A stretch of 64,000 nt of DNA from S5-327 sp965200975 (GTDB lineage Bacteria; Chloroflexota; Dehalococcoidia; Lucifugimonadales; Australimonadaceae), in NCBI GenBank assembly GCA_965200975.1, contig OZ241740.1, forward strand, positions 1 through 64,000. The letters are read 5' to 3'. The notes beneath the pieces are model-generated. The model was not told where the DNA came from. It saw nothing but the letters and a program-made list of their open reading frames with translations, and made no database searches. Positions 46,466-55,272 of this stretch are shown piece after piece; the first letter of the stretch is position 1; each line of letters starts with the position of its first letter. A program made the translations under genes and the position numbers.

Positions 46466-48472
46466 ATGATGTCCGAAGCAGCAGCGTGGCTCATCATCGG
46501 GCTGCCCTTGCTTGCAGGGGTGGTGAACGCGGCGGTCATACGCCCGTGGAGCCGCTCCCTGTGGCCGGCCGCCGGCCTTATCGGAATCGCCGGAGTCGGC
46601 GGGGCGTTCGCGCTGAGCCTCATCGCCGTCGAGGCGGCGATGAGCGGCGCAGTCGGCTTTGCGCCGCACGCATGGTTCGGAGTCGGCGAGGCGGGGACGG
46701 CGGCTGCATTCACGATGACCGTAGGGGTGCTGCTCGACCCGCTCTCGGCGCTGATGGCCGCCATAGTGTCCGGCGTAAGCATGCTGGTGCAGATCTACTC
46801 GCTCGGCTACATGCGCAAGGAAGCGGAGACCGAGGGAGGCAAGTGGGTCGACTACCCCCGCTACTTCGCGTATATGTCGCTGTTCACAGCGTCGATGCTG
46901 GGGCTGACGCTGGCCTACAACCTGATCCAGATGTTCGTTTTCTGGGAGCTGGTGGGGCTCTTCTCGTACCTGCTCATCGGTTTCTGGAGCCACCGCCCGG
47001 CAGCGGCGGCGGCGGCCAAGAAAGCGTTCATCGTAACGCGCATCGGCGACTTCGGGTTCCTCCTTGGCCTTATGTACTTGTACTTCAACCGGGCTGCCTT
47101 CATCGAACTCGGGCTTAACCCGTTCGAGATACCGGCTATTCTCGAAGCAGCGCCTGTTCTCTCGGCGGGAGTCGTCACCTGGGTCGCGCTCGGCCTGTTC
47201 GCCGGCGCAGTGGGCAAGTCCGCCCAGTTTCCGCTGCATACATGGCTGCCGGACGCTATGGAGGGCCCGACGCCGGTGAGCTCGCTCATCCACGCCGCCA
47301 CTATGGTCGCCGCCGGCGTATTCCTTGTGGCGCGAATGTTCGGCCTGTTCGCAGAGAGCGCCGTCGCAATGAACACCGTGGCCCTCGTCGGCGGCTTCAC
47401 CGCAGTGTTCGCCGCAGCGATGGGGCTTGCGGCCAACGACATCAAACGCGTGCTTGCGTTTTCGACGGTGAGTCAGCTGGGCTATATGTTCCTCGCGCTG
47501 GGAGTGGGCGCTCCCGGCGCGGCGATGTTCCATCTCTTCAACCACGCCTTCTTTAAGTGCCTGCTCTTCCTCAGCGCGGGCTCGGTGCACCACTCGGCAC
47601 ACACGTTCGACCTGCGGCTCATGGGCGGCGTGCGGAAGTGGATGCCCATCACCTACGCCACGACGCTTATCGGCGGCCTCAGCCTCGCCGGCGTATTCCC
47701 GCTGGCCGGCTTCTGGTCGAAAGACGAAGTGCTGGGCGCCGCATTCGCAGCGGACCACGCCGCGAACGACGCCGTGTCGCAGGCTGTCTTCCTGCTTGCT
47801 CTCGCCGCAGCCTTCATGACGGCGTTCTATGTGTTTCGCCTCATCATTCTCGCTTTTCACGGCGAATTCCGGGGAGGCATCGACGCCGTCCCTCACGAGG
47901 AGCGCATTCCCGATGAAGCGCACCATCACGTCCACCGGGCAGAGTCTCCGTGGACGATGACCGCGCCGATGCTGGTGCTCGCCGTGTTCGCAGTGGGCTC
48001 CGGGTTCGTAGCGAACTCGCTCATCGACCTCGGCCCCGTGCCGGCGCACTGGTTCGCGCACTTCCTGCATGAAGAAGCGGCCAAGCTCAACCTCGGCGTC
48101 GCCGGCGTGTCGATGGCCGCCGCGGCAGCCGGCATCGCGCTAGCCGTTCTCATCTACGGCGTGCGAACAGTGTCGCTCGACGGGCTCGGCAGGGCGGGGC
48201 GTCTCGGGCGGCGCGTGCTCGTGGAGCGGTTCTATATGGATCAGCTGTACGAGGAGATCATCGTCCGCCGCGCTCTCTACCGCGGCCTCTTCCTGGCCTC
48301 CGACTGGATAGACCGGCACATCGTGGACGGATTCGTCGACCTGGTCGGCTGGCTCGGGCGAAACAGCGGACGCGCCGTCGCGCAGCTGCAAACAGGCCAA
48401 GCGCAGGTCTACGGCGTCGCGGTGTCGATGGGCGTGGTCGTCATTCTGATGTTCTATCTGCTGCAACGGTAA
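46466..48472 (+). CDS. nuoL: NADH-quinone oxidoreductase subunit L (NuoL)
   Basis: A 668-residue antiporter-like subunit with about 16 helices. Conserved: MFVFWELVGLFSYLLIGFW with the Glu, VGKSAQFPLHTWLPDAMEGPTPVSSLIHAATMVAAG with the Lys and His of the proton path, FFKCLLFLSAGSVHH, and the long amphipathic helix near the C-terminus. A second ATG follows the first directly. Overlaps nothing; 3 bp separate it from nuoM. Confidence 0.98.
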   Translation: MMSEAAAWLIIGLPLLAGVVNAAVIRPWSRSLWPAAGLIGIAGVGGAFALSLIAVEAAMSGAVGFAPHAWFGVGEAGTAAAFTMTVGVLLDPLSALMAAIVSGVSMLVQIYSLGYMRKEAETEGGKWVDYPRYFAYMSLFTASMLGLTLAYNLIQMFVFWELVGLFSYLLIGFWSHRPAAAAAAKKAFIVTRIGDFGFLLGLMYLYFNRAAFIELGLNPFEIPAILEAAPVLSAGVVTWVALGLFAGAVGKSAQFPLHTWLPDAMEGPTPVSSLIHAATMVAAGVFLVARMFGLFAESAVAMNTVALVGGFTAVFAAAMGLAANDIKRVLAFSTVSQLGYMFLALGVGAPGAAMFHLFNHAFFKCLLFLSAGSVHHSAHTFDLRLMGGVRKWMPITYATTLIGGLSLAGVFPLAGFWSKDEVLGAAFAADHAANDAVSQAVFLLALAAAFMTAFYVFRLIILAFHGEFRGGIDAVPHEERIPDEAHHHVHRAESPWTMTAPMLVLAVFAVGSGFVANSLIDLGPVPAHWFAHFLHEEAAKLNLGVAGVSMAAAAAGIALAVLIYGVRTVSLDGLGRAGRLGRRVLVERFYMDQLYEEIIVRRALYRGLFLASDWIDRHIVDGFVDLVGWLGRNSGRAVAQLQTGQAQVYGVAVSMGVVVILMFYLLQR

Positions 48473-48475
48473 TCG

Positions 48476-49957
48476 ATGCTCACCGTCATCACATTCCTGC
48501 CTATGGCCGCAGGCGCCCTGATTATGGCGATGCGGGCCGACGCCCGGACTGCCCGGCTCATCGCGCTCGCGACGGTGCTCGTCGAGCTGGCGCTGACCGC
48601 CGCAATGTACGGGCTCTACGCCGCATCGGAGGGCGGCTACCAGTTCGTGCAGCGCGCCGACTGGGCGCCTGCGTTCGACGTGCAGTTCCTCGTGGGCGTC
48701 GACGGCCTGAGCGCGCCGCTAGTGCTGCTAAACGGCATTCTCGGCGTTGCGGCGGTGCTGGTGTCGTGGAACATCGTCGATCGCGCCCGGCAGTACTTTA
48801 TGTGGCTGCTCCTCCTGCAAGGCGCCGTAATGGGCGTGTTCGTCTCGCTCGACCTCATCCTCTTCTTCGTGTTCTGGGAGCTCGAGCTTGTGCCGATGTT
48901 CTTCCTCATCTCCATTTGGGGAACGGGGCGGCGCGAGTACTCGGCGATGAAGTTCCTCATCTTCACGTTCCTCGGTTCCGCCTTTATGTTCACGGCGATA
49001 CTCGCGCTCTACTTCTCCTTGCCCGGCGCCGAGCGCACGTTCGACATGACGGCGCTCATCTATAAGGACCTCTCGAACCTCATCGTTCCGTCGTCGATGG
49101 TGTTCGCCGGGTTCCTCATCGCCTTTGCAGTGAAGCTGCCGGTGTTCCCGCTGCACACGTGGCTGCCCGACGCCCACACGGACGCCCCGACGGCTGTGAG
49201 CGTGATGCTCGCCGGCGTGCTGCTAAAGATGGGCGGCTACGGCCTGCTTCGCATCAACGCCGGCATGTTCCCCGAGGAGCTTGCCGCCGCCGCTCCCCTG
49301 CTTGCGTTCCTGGCCGTCGTCAACGTCCTCTACGGCGCCTTCATCGTTATGCGGCAGACCGACCTGAAGCGGCTGGTCGCCTACAGCAGCGTGAGCCATA
49401 TGGGGTTCGTCGTGCTCGGACTCGCCTCCGCCGGAGCGGCGGCCGGGCAGCTCAACGCTGCGGGGCTGAACGGCGCGGCGCTGCAGCTTTTCACGCACGG
49501 CACTATCACGGGGCTGCTGTTCGTCGTCGTCGGGCTCGTGTACGACAGGGCCCACACCCGGCACATTCCCGATATGGGAGGCATGGCCCGGCAGATGCCG
49601 CTCATCGCCATCGGGTTTATGATCGCGGGCCTCGCCTCGCTGGGGCTGCCGACGACCAGCGGATTCGTGGCCGAAATCATGGTCTTCCTCGGAACGTTCC
49701 CCGTGTACGGACTTGCGACTGCGCTCGCCGCGTTCGGGGTTGTCCTCGCCGCCGGCTATATCCTGTGGACGGCCCAGCGCACGATGTTCGGCCCCAGGGT
49801 CGAGCGCTGGGACGGGCTGACCGACGCCACGCCGGTGGACATCGGCGCGATGGCTGTGCTGGCCATCCCCATCTTCGCCGTCGGCCTTTATCCCGCCATC
49901 GTGACCGACATCTTCGACGCCGGCCTTGCGCCGATTGTGGCGAGGCTCGGAGGCTAG
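48476..49957 (+). CDS. nuoM: NADH-quinone oxidoreductase subunit M (NuoM)
   Basis: A 493-residue antiporter-like subunit. ILFFVFWELELVPMFFLISIWG has the functional Glu; AFAVKLPVFPLHTWLPDAHTDAPTAVSVMLAGVLLKMGGYGLLR has the Lys and His pattern; DLKRLVAYSSVSHMGFVVLG is also typical. The last codon is followed after 1 bp by the nuoN GTG. Confidence 0.98.
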   Translation: MLTVITFLPMAAGALIMAMRADARTARLIALATVLVELALTAAMYGLYAASEGGYQFVQRADWAPAFDVQFLVGVDGLSAPLVLLNGILGVAAVLVSWNIVDRARQYFMWLLLLQGAVMGVFVSLDLILFFVFWELELVPMFFLISIWGTGRREYSAMKFLIFTFLGSAFMFTAILALYFSLPGAERTFDMTALIYKDLSNLIVPSSMVFAGFLIAFAVKLPVFPLHTWLPDAHTDAPTAVSVMLAGVLLKMGGYGLLRINAGMFPEELAAAAPLLAFLAVVNVLYGAFIVMRQTDLKRLVAYSSVSHMGFVVLGLASAGAAAGQLNAAGLNGAALQLFTHGTITGLLFVVVGLVYDRAHTRHIPDMGGMARQMPLIAIGFMIAGLASLGLPTTSGFVAEIMVFLGTFPVYGLATALAAFGVVLAAGYILWTAQRTMFGPRVERWDGLTDATPVDIGAMAVLAIPIFAVGLYPAIVTDIFDAGLAPIVARLGG

Positions 49958-49958
49958 C

Positions 49959-51458
49959 GTGGAGATCACCGCGCGAGACATCTACCTCGTCGCGCCCGAG
50001 CTGGCGATGGCTGTGCTGGCGACCGCCGTCATTCTGGCCGACCTGCTGTTCCGAGGCAGACAGGGAGTGCTCGCGATCGCGCTCGTGGGGCTTGCCGCGC
50101 CCATGCTGCTCGGGCTGATGCTGTGGGGCGAGACGCACGCGAACGGCCCACAGACGGCGTTCGGCGGATCGCTCATCGTCGACAAGTACGCGCTCTTCTT
50201 CAAGTTCCTCATCACGGGGATCGTTGCGCTGACGCTCCTGGCGAGCATCAGTTACGTCAAGCGGTTCCATCCCTACCAGGCGGAGTTCGCGGGGCTTGCG
50301 CTCTACTCGGCGAGCGGGCTGATGCTCCTTGCCGCCGCAGCCGACCTCATCACCGTTTACGTCGCGCTGGAGCTGGCGACCTTGCCGGTAGTCGCGCTGG
50401 CGGCGTTCACCAAACTGCAGATGAAGTCGGTGGAGGCTGCAATCAAGTATCTCGTCCTCTCCGCCGTCTCGTCGGCCATCCTTATCTACGGGTTCGCGTT
50501 TCTCTACGGCGCGACGGGTTCGGCGCAGCTCGTGGGGGAGCACTCGATCGGTCGGGTCGTCGCGATGGGCGACGCGTCGCTCGCATTCGGCGGGACCGCC
50601 GTAATGGTTGGGGCCGTTCTCGCTACTGCGGGGTTTGGGTTCAAGCTGTCGATGGTCCCGTTCCAAATGTGGACTCCCGACGTATACGAGGGAGCTCCTA
50701 CGCCCGTCAGCGCGTTTCTGGCGACGGCCAGCAAAGCCGCCGCGTTCGCCATCGTCTTGCGCCTGTTCTACGCCGCCCTCGGCGATGTCGCGCCGGACTG
50801 GTCGGTAATGTTCGCCGCGCTCGCCGCAATCACCATGACCGTGGGCAACCTCGTGGCGATAGCGCAGTCAAACATCAAGCGGCTGCTCGGCTACAGCGCC
50901 ATCGCTCACGCCGGCTACATGCTCATCGGAGTTGCGGCGATTGCGAGCCGGAGCCAGGAGGCGGGCGACGCCTCGCTCGGCGTGGCGAGCGCGCTCTTCT
51001 ACCTGGGCGGCTATGCGGCGATGACGCTCACGGCGTTCTTCGCGGTGATGGCGCTCACCGACCACACGGACGATGAGCGGATCGAGTCGCTCGGCGGCGC
51101 GGCCAAGCGCTCGCCGTTTGCAGCCGCGGCCCTTGCCCTTGCGCTCCTCGGCCTCACCGGCATACCGCCGACGGTGGGCTTTATGGGGAAGCTCTTCCTG
51201 TTCAACGCCGCAGTAAACGCCGATCTCGTATGGCTTGCGCTTGTCGGCGTCATCAACTCGGTGGTCTCCGCGTACTACTACGTCGGCCTTATCCGCACGA
51301 TGTACCTGCGCGAGCCGACCGACCCTTCGCCGATCGCCATGGCAGTCTCCAGCCGGGCGGCGCTTGCCGTAGCGGCGCTCGCTATCGTCGTGCTCGGACT
51401 GTGGCCGGGCGGTCTGTTCGACGTCGCGCAGACGGCGGCGCTCGGCCTCCTGCCCTAA
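49959..51458 (+). CDS. nuoN: NADH-quinone oxidoreductase subunit N (NuoN)
   Basis: A 499-residue antiporter-like subunit from GTG 49959 (start of VEITARDIYLVAPELAMAVL). Conserved: LITVYVALELATLPVVALAAF, FGFKLSMVPFQMWTPDVYEGAPTPVSAFLATASKAAAFAI with the Lys pair, and IKRLLGYSAIAHAGYMLIG. It closes the membrane arm. The gene ends the operon and overlaps the convergent thiE by 4 bp. Confidence 0.97.
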   Translation: MEITARDIYLVAPELAMAVLATAVILADLLFRGRQGVLAIALVGLAAPMLLGLMLWGETHANGPQTAFGGSLIVDKYALFFKFLITGIVALTLLASISYVKRFHPYQAEFAGLALYSASGLMLLAAAADLITVYVALELATLPVVALAAFTKLQMKSVEAAIKYLVLSAVSSAILIYGFAFLYGATGSAQLVGEHSIGRVVAMGDASLAFGGTAVMVGAVLATAGFGFKLSMVPFQMWTPDVYEGAPTPVSAFLATASKAAAFAIVLRLFYAALGDVAPDWSVMFAALAAITMTVGNLVAIAQSNIKRLLGYSAIAHAGYMLIGVAAIASRSQEAGDASLGVASALFYLGGYAAMTLTAFFAVMALTDHTDDERIESLGGAAKRSPFAAAALALALLGLTGIPPTVGFMGKLFLFNAAVNADLVWLALVGVINSVVSAYYYVGLIRTMYLREPTDPSPIAMAVSSRAALAVAALAIVVLGLWPGGLFDVAQTAALGLLP

Positions 51459-52477
51459 CCCTCGAGCGCTGCTCTGAGCCGCTCCGCCGCCTCGCGCGGC
51501 TGCGCCGCCTGGGTAACCGCGGCGACGACGCAGAGGCTATCGGCGCCGGCGCTCACGACCTGCGCGGCGTTCTCCGGCGTAATGCCGCCGATAGCCACGA
51601 GCGGCGGGCCGCCGGCAGGAATAGCCTCGCGCACGGCCCGCAGCGTCTCCGGCCCTGCCGGGCGAGTGTCGGCTTTCGAACTCGTGGGGAACATCCGCCC
51701 CACCGCGATATAGTCCGCTCCGGCCTCGTACGCCGCCGCCGCCTCCGTGAGCAGCGCGTTCGACGTCCCGGCGATCTGCCACGGACGCAGCGCCTTGCGA
51801 GCCTGGGCGAGCGGCAGGTCGTGCTGGCCGAGATGCACGCCCGTTGCTCCCGCCGCGACGGCTACGTCCGGGTGATCGTTGACGACAAATGCGGCGCCGG
51901 CGCCAAGGCATGCGTCGCGGACGCTCTCTGCGAGGGGGAGCCAGGCGCCCTTGTCGGCGTCCTTCACGCGCAGTTGAATGGCGGTCGCGCCGCCTCGAAG
52001 CGCCTCTTCGGCCACCCACTGGGGGTCGCGTCCGTTCGTGAGTCCAGGGTCGATTATCACGTACAAACCGTGGAAGCGCTCTGCCTCGCGGCGCCGGACG
52101 ACGGAGCCGGCGGCGAGCTCCGCCCTGGCCATCGCCTCGGCGAGATACGTCAGATGGGGACGATCATCGGCGTGCTCGTTGAGCGCGCTGCTGGCGCTCG
52201 CCAGAGCGCGGAGCGCGCCGAACAGCGCGAGATAGCGGATTTCGAGTCCGCCGGGCCATTCGAGCCGCGCCGCGTCGACGACGCCGCGGTCGATGGCGGC
52301 CATCGTCTCCCCGGCGATGACGTCGAGCCCCATGCGGCGCGCCATCTCCATGCGCGAGCGGGCGCGGCCCTCGGCAGCCTCGCCCGACGCCGCAGCCTCG
52401 AAATCGCCGCGCACGTACCGCAGCGCCTCTATCAGCCACTCGCGCGTAAAGTGCGGGGGTTCCTGCGAGGTGGTCAT
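51455..52477 (-). CDS. thiE: Thiamine phosphate synthase with an N-terminal extra domain
   Basis: 340 residues. The C-terminal ~205 residues are ThiE: GLYVIIDPGLTNGRD, GGATAIQLRVKDADKGAWLPLA, FVVNDHPDVAVAAGATGVHLGQHDLPL, VGRMFPTSSKADTRPAGPE, VAIGGITPENA. These bind the pyrophosphate of HMP-PP and the thiazole phosphate. The first ~130 residues form an all-helical region (REWLIEALRYVRGDFEAAASG and onward) that resembles nothing I can name; related N-terminal domains occur in cyanobacterial ThiE. ATG at 52477; the upstream part of the frame has no support. Confidence 0.93.
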   Translation of the reverse strand: MTTSQEPPHFTREWLIEALRYVRGDFEAAASGEAAEGRARSRMEMARRMGLDVIAGETMAAIDRGVVDAARLEWPGGLEIRYLALFGALRALASASSALNEHADDRPHLTYLAEAMARAELAAGSVVRRREAERFHGLYVIIDPGLTNGRDPQWVAEEALRGGATAIQLRVKDADKGAWLPLAESVRDACLGAGAAFVVNDHPDVAVAAGATGVHLGQHDLPLAQARKALRPWQIAGTSNALLTEAAAAYEAGADYIAVGRMFPTSSKADTRPAGPETLRAVREAIPAGGPPLVAIGGITPENAAQVVSAGADSLCVVAAVTQAAQPREAAERLRAALEG

Positions 52478-52538
52478 AGCGTGCGGCGCCTCCTGTGGGG
52501 CAGCGGCCCATAGGGAGGTACGGTACCACACGGGAGGG

Positions 52539-53768
52539 TTAGGCTATGGGTGGAGGGAGTTCGTAGTCGCTGTCAGGGCCGGCAATCTTGTTTTTGAGAG
52601 CGCTCCTTTCGCTCTCGGTCAATGGCGCGCCGCACAAGTAGGCGATGAACTCGGAAGCTGTATTGACGACGCCTTTACCTGAAAGAACACGGCCATTCGG
52701 AGCCACCAGCACATTCTCCCAGGCTCTGTTCTGCATATCCCAATCGATTTTGTTCAGCCTCTGGCAGATGTCCGCATCTTCTAATTCTTTACAGCGGTTC
52801 CGTGCAAAGAGAAAAGCACGCACAAGCGCAAGTTGACCAACGGGCTTCCCTAGCAGTGTTTGCTTTCTGATATCCATTCGTGTCTCGTCTCCACCTGAGG
52901 TTACATCCTCAAGTGCTTGCGAGAATAGACCAATGGATGAGAACAGAAGCTCCCAGAGGCTTCGGATCTCTTCTTCAGCGATCTCACGCTGTAGTTCATT
53001 CATACTGACGGGCGTTCTCAATGCTCCGGGTAGATCGCCTGCTATAGCGTAGGTTGCCGTATAGAATGTCGTGAGCGGGATGAATTCCGGGGCATTCTGA
53101 GGAAGTGTAGTACCACCTATGCGTACAAGCCTAGCAGGAAGAATTCCGTCTTCGCCAATAGGTCGCCGCGTTATGATGGCCACTGCATCATCGTCGTCGG
53201 TGATGATATTATCTTCCATACTAGTCTTCTTTGCGTATCTATTGAGCTTGCTGAAGATTTTGCGCGATTTTCGAGTGTCGAAATGGATGAGGAGAATGGC
53301 GACTTGATCTTCTCCGAGTCCAGTGTCCCCTACTATCCCTTCGATAGTATTCCCTCCCTCATCTACTCCGCTCATGGCGAATTTGAAGGCTTGAACGCGG
53401 TGTTGGCCATCTATGGGCACCAACATCTCTCTCCCATCAAGGTCTTGGGATGCAGTCTTGTACAATTCTGGGACGCCCGCGCTTCCAAATTTCCCCAAAG
53501 GCTCAAACTTAACAGTGCCTTTATACACAGCGAGGACGAGCGCTCCCGTGAACCGAGTAGGGTCACTCGCAAAATAGGGAGCGATGTGCCTCTTAATGCG
53601 GCTGAAAGTCACGTCGCGCTGCCATTTTTCTTCGATGCTCAGTGATTCCCATCCAGGAGTCTCGCTCGGTATCTGAATCTTCTGTACAAGCTCAGCCACA
53701 TGCATAGTTGTTATCCAGTATTCAGTGTCGCCGAACTTACCTCTGAGTGCAGGAATTGTGGTTGGCAT
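52539..53768 (-). CDS. DGQHR-domain (DndB-like) protein
   Basis: A 409-residue protein with the DGQHR motif at residues 120-124 (LVPIDGQHRVQAFKFA), the defining site of the DndB/DGQHR family. Further typical segments are LLIHFDTRKSRKIFSKLNRYAK, an [VI]-D-F-x-x-x-R-x-x-F-x-x-[IL]-N-x-x-A-K pattern, and a helical C-terminal half. DndB regulates DNA phosphorothioation genes, and DGQHR proteins also occur in 7-deazaguanine DNA-modification loci. The ribosome site AAAAAGGAGAT is very strong. G+C and codon use are clearly lower than in neighbouring genes, which suggests horizontal transfer. Last gene of a three-gene unit. Confidence 0.85.
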   Translation of the reverse strand: MPTTIPALRGKFGDTEYWITTMHVAELVQKIQIPSETPGWESLSIEEKWQRDVTFSRIKRHIAPYFASDPTRFTGALVLAVYKGTVKFEPLGKFGSAGVPELYKTASQDLDGREMLVPIDGQHRVQAFKFAMSGVDEGGNTIEGIVGDTGLGEDQVAILLIHFDTRKSRKIFSKLNRYAKKTSMEDNIITDDDDAVAIITRRPIGEDGILPARLVRIGGTTLPQNAPEFIPLTTFYTATYAIAGDLPGALRTPVSMNELQREIAEEEIRSLWELLFSSIGLFSQALEDVTSGGDETRMDIRKQTLLGKPVGQLALVRAFLFARNRCKELEDADICQRLNKIDWDMQNRAWENVLVAPNGRVLSGKGVVNTASEFIAYLCGAPLTESERSALKNKIAGPDSDYELPPPIA

Positions 53769-53781
53769 AGCTATCTCCTTT

Positions 53782-54120
53782 TTAACTGTGCTTATGTGCA
53801 ATGTTCGCAGTAGGCCGAAGCTGCCGAATAGCGGCACGCTCCAAGAGAAACCTATTCTCTTCATTGGGAAGGTGACAGTACGACACTTGAATATCCCCGT
53901 GGTATGCACGGAAGTACTTCTTCAGCTTCGCGTTGTGCTCCTGCATGCGGTGCTGATACAGACGCTGGCTGAGGTTGCCGCTTTCGCCGACGTAGAGGCA
54001 TTTGCCGCCGAGCCAGAACGCATAAAGCCCTTGAACGGCGGCTACGCGCTTGTGAAATTCGTAAGTGAATGGGCGCTGTCCATTGCGCAAGGCGCTGAGT
54101 ATGCAGGTAAGCACGGCCAT
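53782..54120 (-). CDS. GIY-YIG nuclease family protein
   Basis: 112 residues. QGLYAFWLGGKCLYVGESGNLSQRLYQH has GLY (31-33), YVG (43-45) and the catalytic Arg53; Glu94 (LLERAAIRQLRP) is the metal ligand, and Asn106 lies in ANIAHK. This small form could be a nicking or homing-type nuclease or a repair-type nuclease. It starts 2 bp after the PAPS-reductase-like gene and ends 13 bp before the DGQHR gene, so all three form one unit. A start 27 bp earlier would overlap the upstream gene. Confidence 0.87.
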   Translation of the reverse strand: MAVLTCILSALRNGQRPFTYEFHKRVAAVQGLYAFWLGGKCLYVGESGNLSQRLYQHRMQEHNAKLKKYFRAYHGDIQVSYCHLPNEENRFLLERAAIRQLRPTANIAHKHS

Positions 54121-54122
54121 TG

Positions 54123-54948
54123 CTATACCCCGCACATGCCCTCGCACTCGTCCCCGAAGGCGGGCGGCGCCTGCGGCGCGCGGGAGAGCGCAACCTTGCT
54201 GAGGGGCGTCATGCTGTTGTGGAGATACATCTCGCCGCCGAAGCGCTCGGCGCGGGCGGTGGCGCGCAGCGCTTCATCGACGAATACGGCGTCGGCCCAG
54301 GACGCAGGGTCATTCGTCCGCATATCGAGCCATTCAGCGTCGGTGTGGTAGGGGCAGCCGATGCAGGCCGCTCCGCGGAAGGGTGCGGTTCAGGTACTTC
54401 TCGGCGAACCACGCGATGCAGTCCTGCCGCGTCATGCCGAGGTCGATGAGCGGCCATCGGTGGTCGACCCAGCGCTGACGGCTCGGTTTCATCCGGATGA
54501 TTTCGTCGCGGCTGATGCCTATCCAGAGTTCGACGAACATGCCCTTGTCGATCGGCTGTCGGAAGCCGAGTCCGAGCAGGTCGCGCAGTTCGAGTTCGAT
54601 GGGCGCCAGCTTGTACTCGCGGGTGCACTGCCGCCGCGCGATGCCCGGCCTGCCAGTGTGCGAGCGAATGTAGGCGGGAAGGGTGGAGAACTGTTGCCCG
54701 GTCGAGTTCGTGCCGTTGAGGATGTCCTCCCGGATATTGCTCGTGCCGACGCGATGGACCGGAAACGGCAGCTGCCCGCTCAGCCAGTCAAGATGGTCGT
54801 AGACGGCTTGCGGCTCCCAGCCCGTGTCTGCGAAGACGGCATAGTCGGGCATCGGACGGATGAGGCCGTCCTTGGCCATGAGCGCAAGGGTAGAGCTTTG
54901 GACGCCGCCGCCAAGCGAGATGACGGTGAGTTCGGGGTTGCCGTTCAC
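54123..54948 (-). pseudogene. PAPS-reductase-like ATP pyrophosphatase, +1 frameshift
   Basis: Start GTG 54948 after GGAGG. ISLGGGVQSSTLALMAKDGL is the PP-loop of the PAPS reductase/DndC group, followed by DYAVFADTGWEPQAVYDHL, RRQCTREYKLAPI and ISRDEIIRMKPSRQRW. At about 54370 the frame breaks after YLNRTLPRS. The +1 frame gives CIGCPYHTDAEWLDMRTND, a long helix region and the end GDECEGMCGV. Joining them yields ~275 residues with Cys at RRQC, CxxCP and CxxxC. Family: ATP-using sulfur transfer, related to DndC in DNA phosphorothioation but shorter. A non-functional allele or a base-call error are both possible. Confidence 0.72.
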
Positions 54949-55272
54949 GCCGCGCCTCCGCACGGCCCCGCGCTGCAGAAGGAACCCCCTGCAACGCTAG
55001 AGGCCGAAATATGCTTGCGACGGCGCTTTCGCCCACCAGACACGACCTGCAGGGGGCGTAGAGACCTCCCGTAACGTCGTGTCTGGGAAATATGAACGCG
55101 CGCAGCCGCGCAGGGCGGAGCGTGAGGTTGTGGACGCCGAAGCGCCGTCGCAACGCCTACTCTACCAATGCAGGGGGCATAGTCAAGGGCTAGATGGCGC
55201 ATAGTCGAGCCTGAGCGCGTACGGCTGCCCCAAGCCGCCCTCTAACCCCCTGCGCCGCGCCTGTCCTGTACA
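54949..55272. repeat. Non-coding region with nested inverted repeats and a G-rich 9-mer
   Basis: A 324-bp intergenic region between the divergent PAPS-reductase-like and HAS-barrel genes. It holds an outer perfect 14-bp inverted repeat (TTGCGACGGCGCTT at 55015-55028, complement at 55140-55153). Inside is a perfect 11-bp inverted repeat (CCAGACACGAC at 55036-55046, complement at 55076-55086). The 9-mer TGCAGGGGG occurs at 55048-55056 and 55169-55177, and inverted at 54985-54993. GAAATATG occurs twice (near 55006 and 55087). No open frame here is convincing. Confidence 0.8.

Noticed and set aside
46247..48070. 607-residue open frame antisense to nuoL
   Set aside because: His/Arg/Glu-rich shadow of nuoL, no domain pattern.
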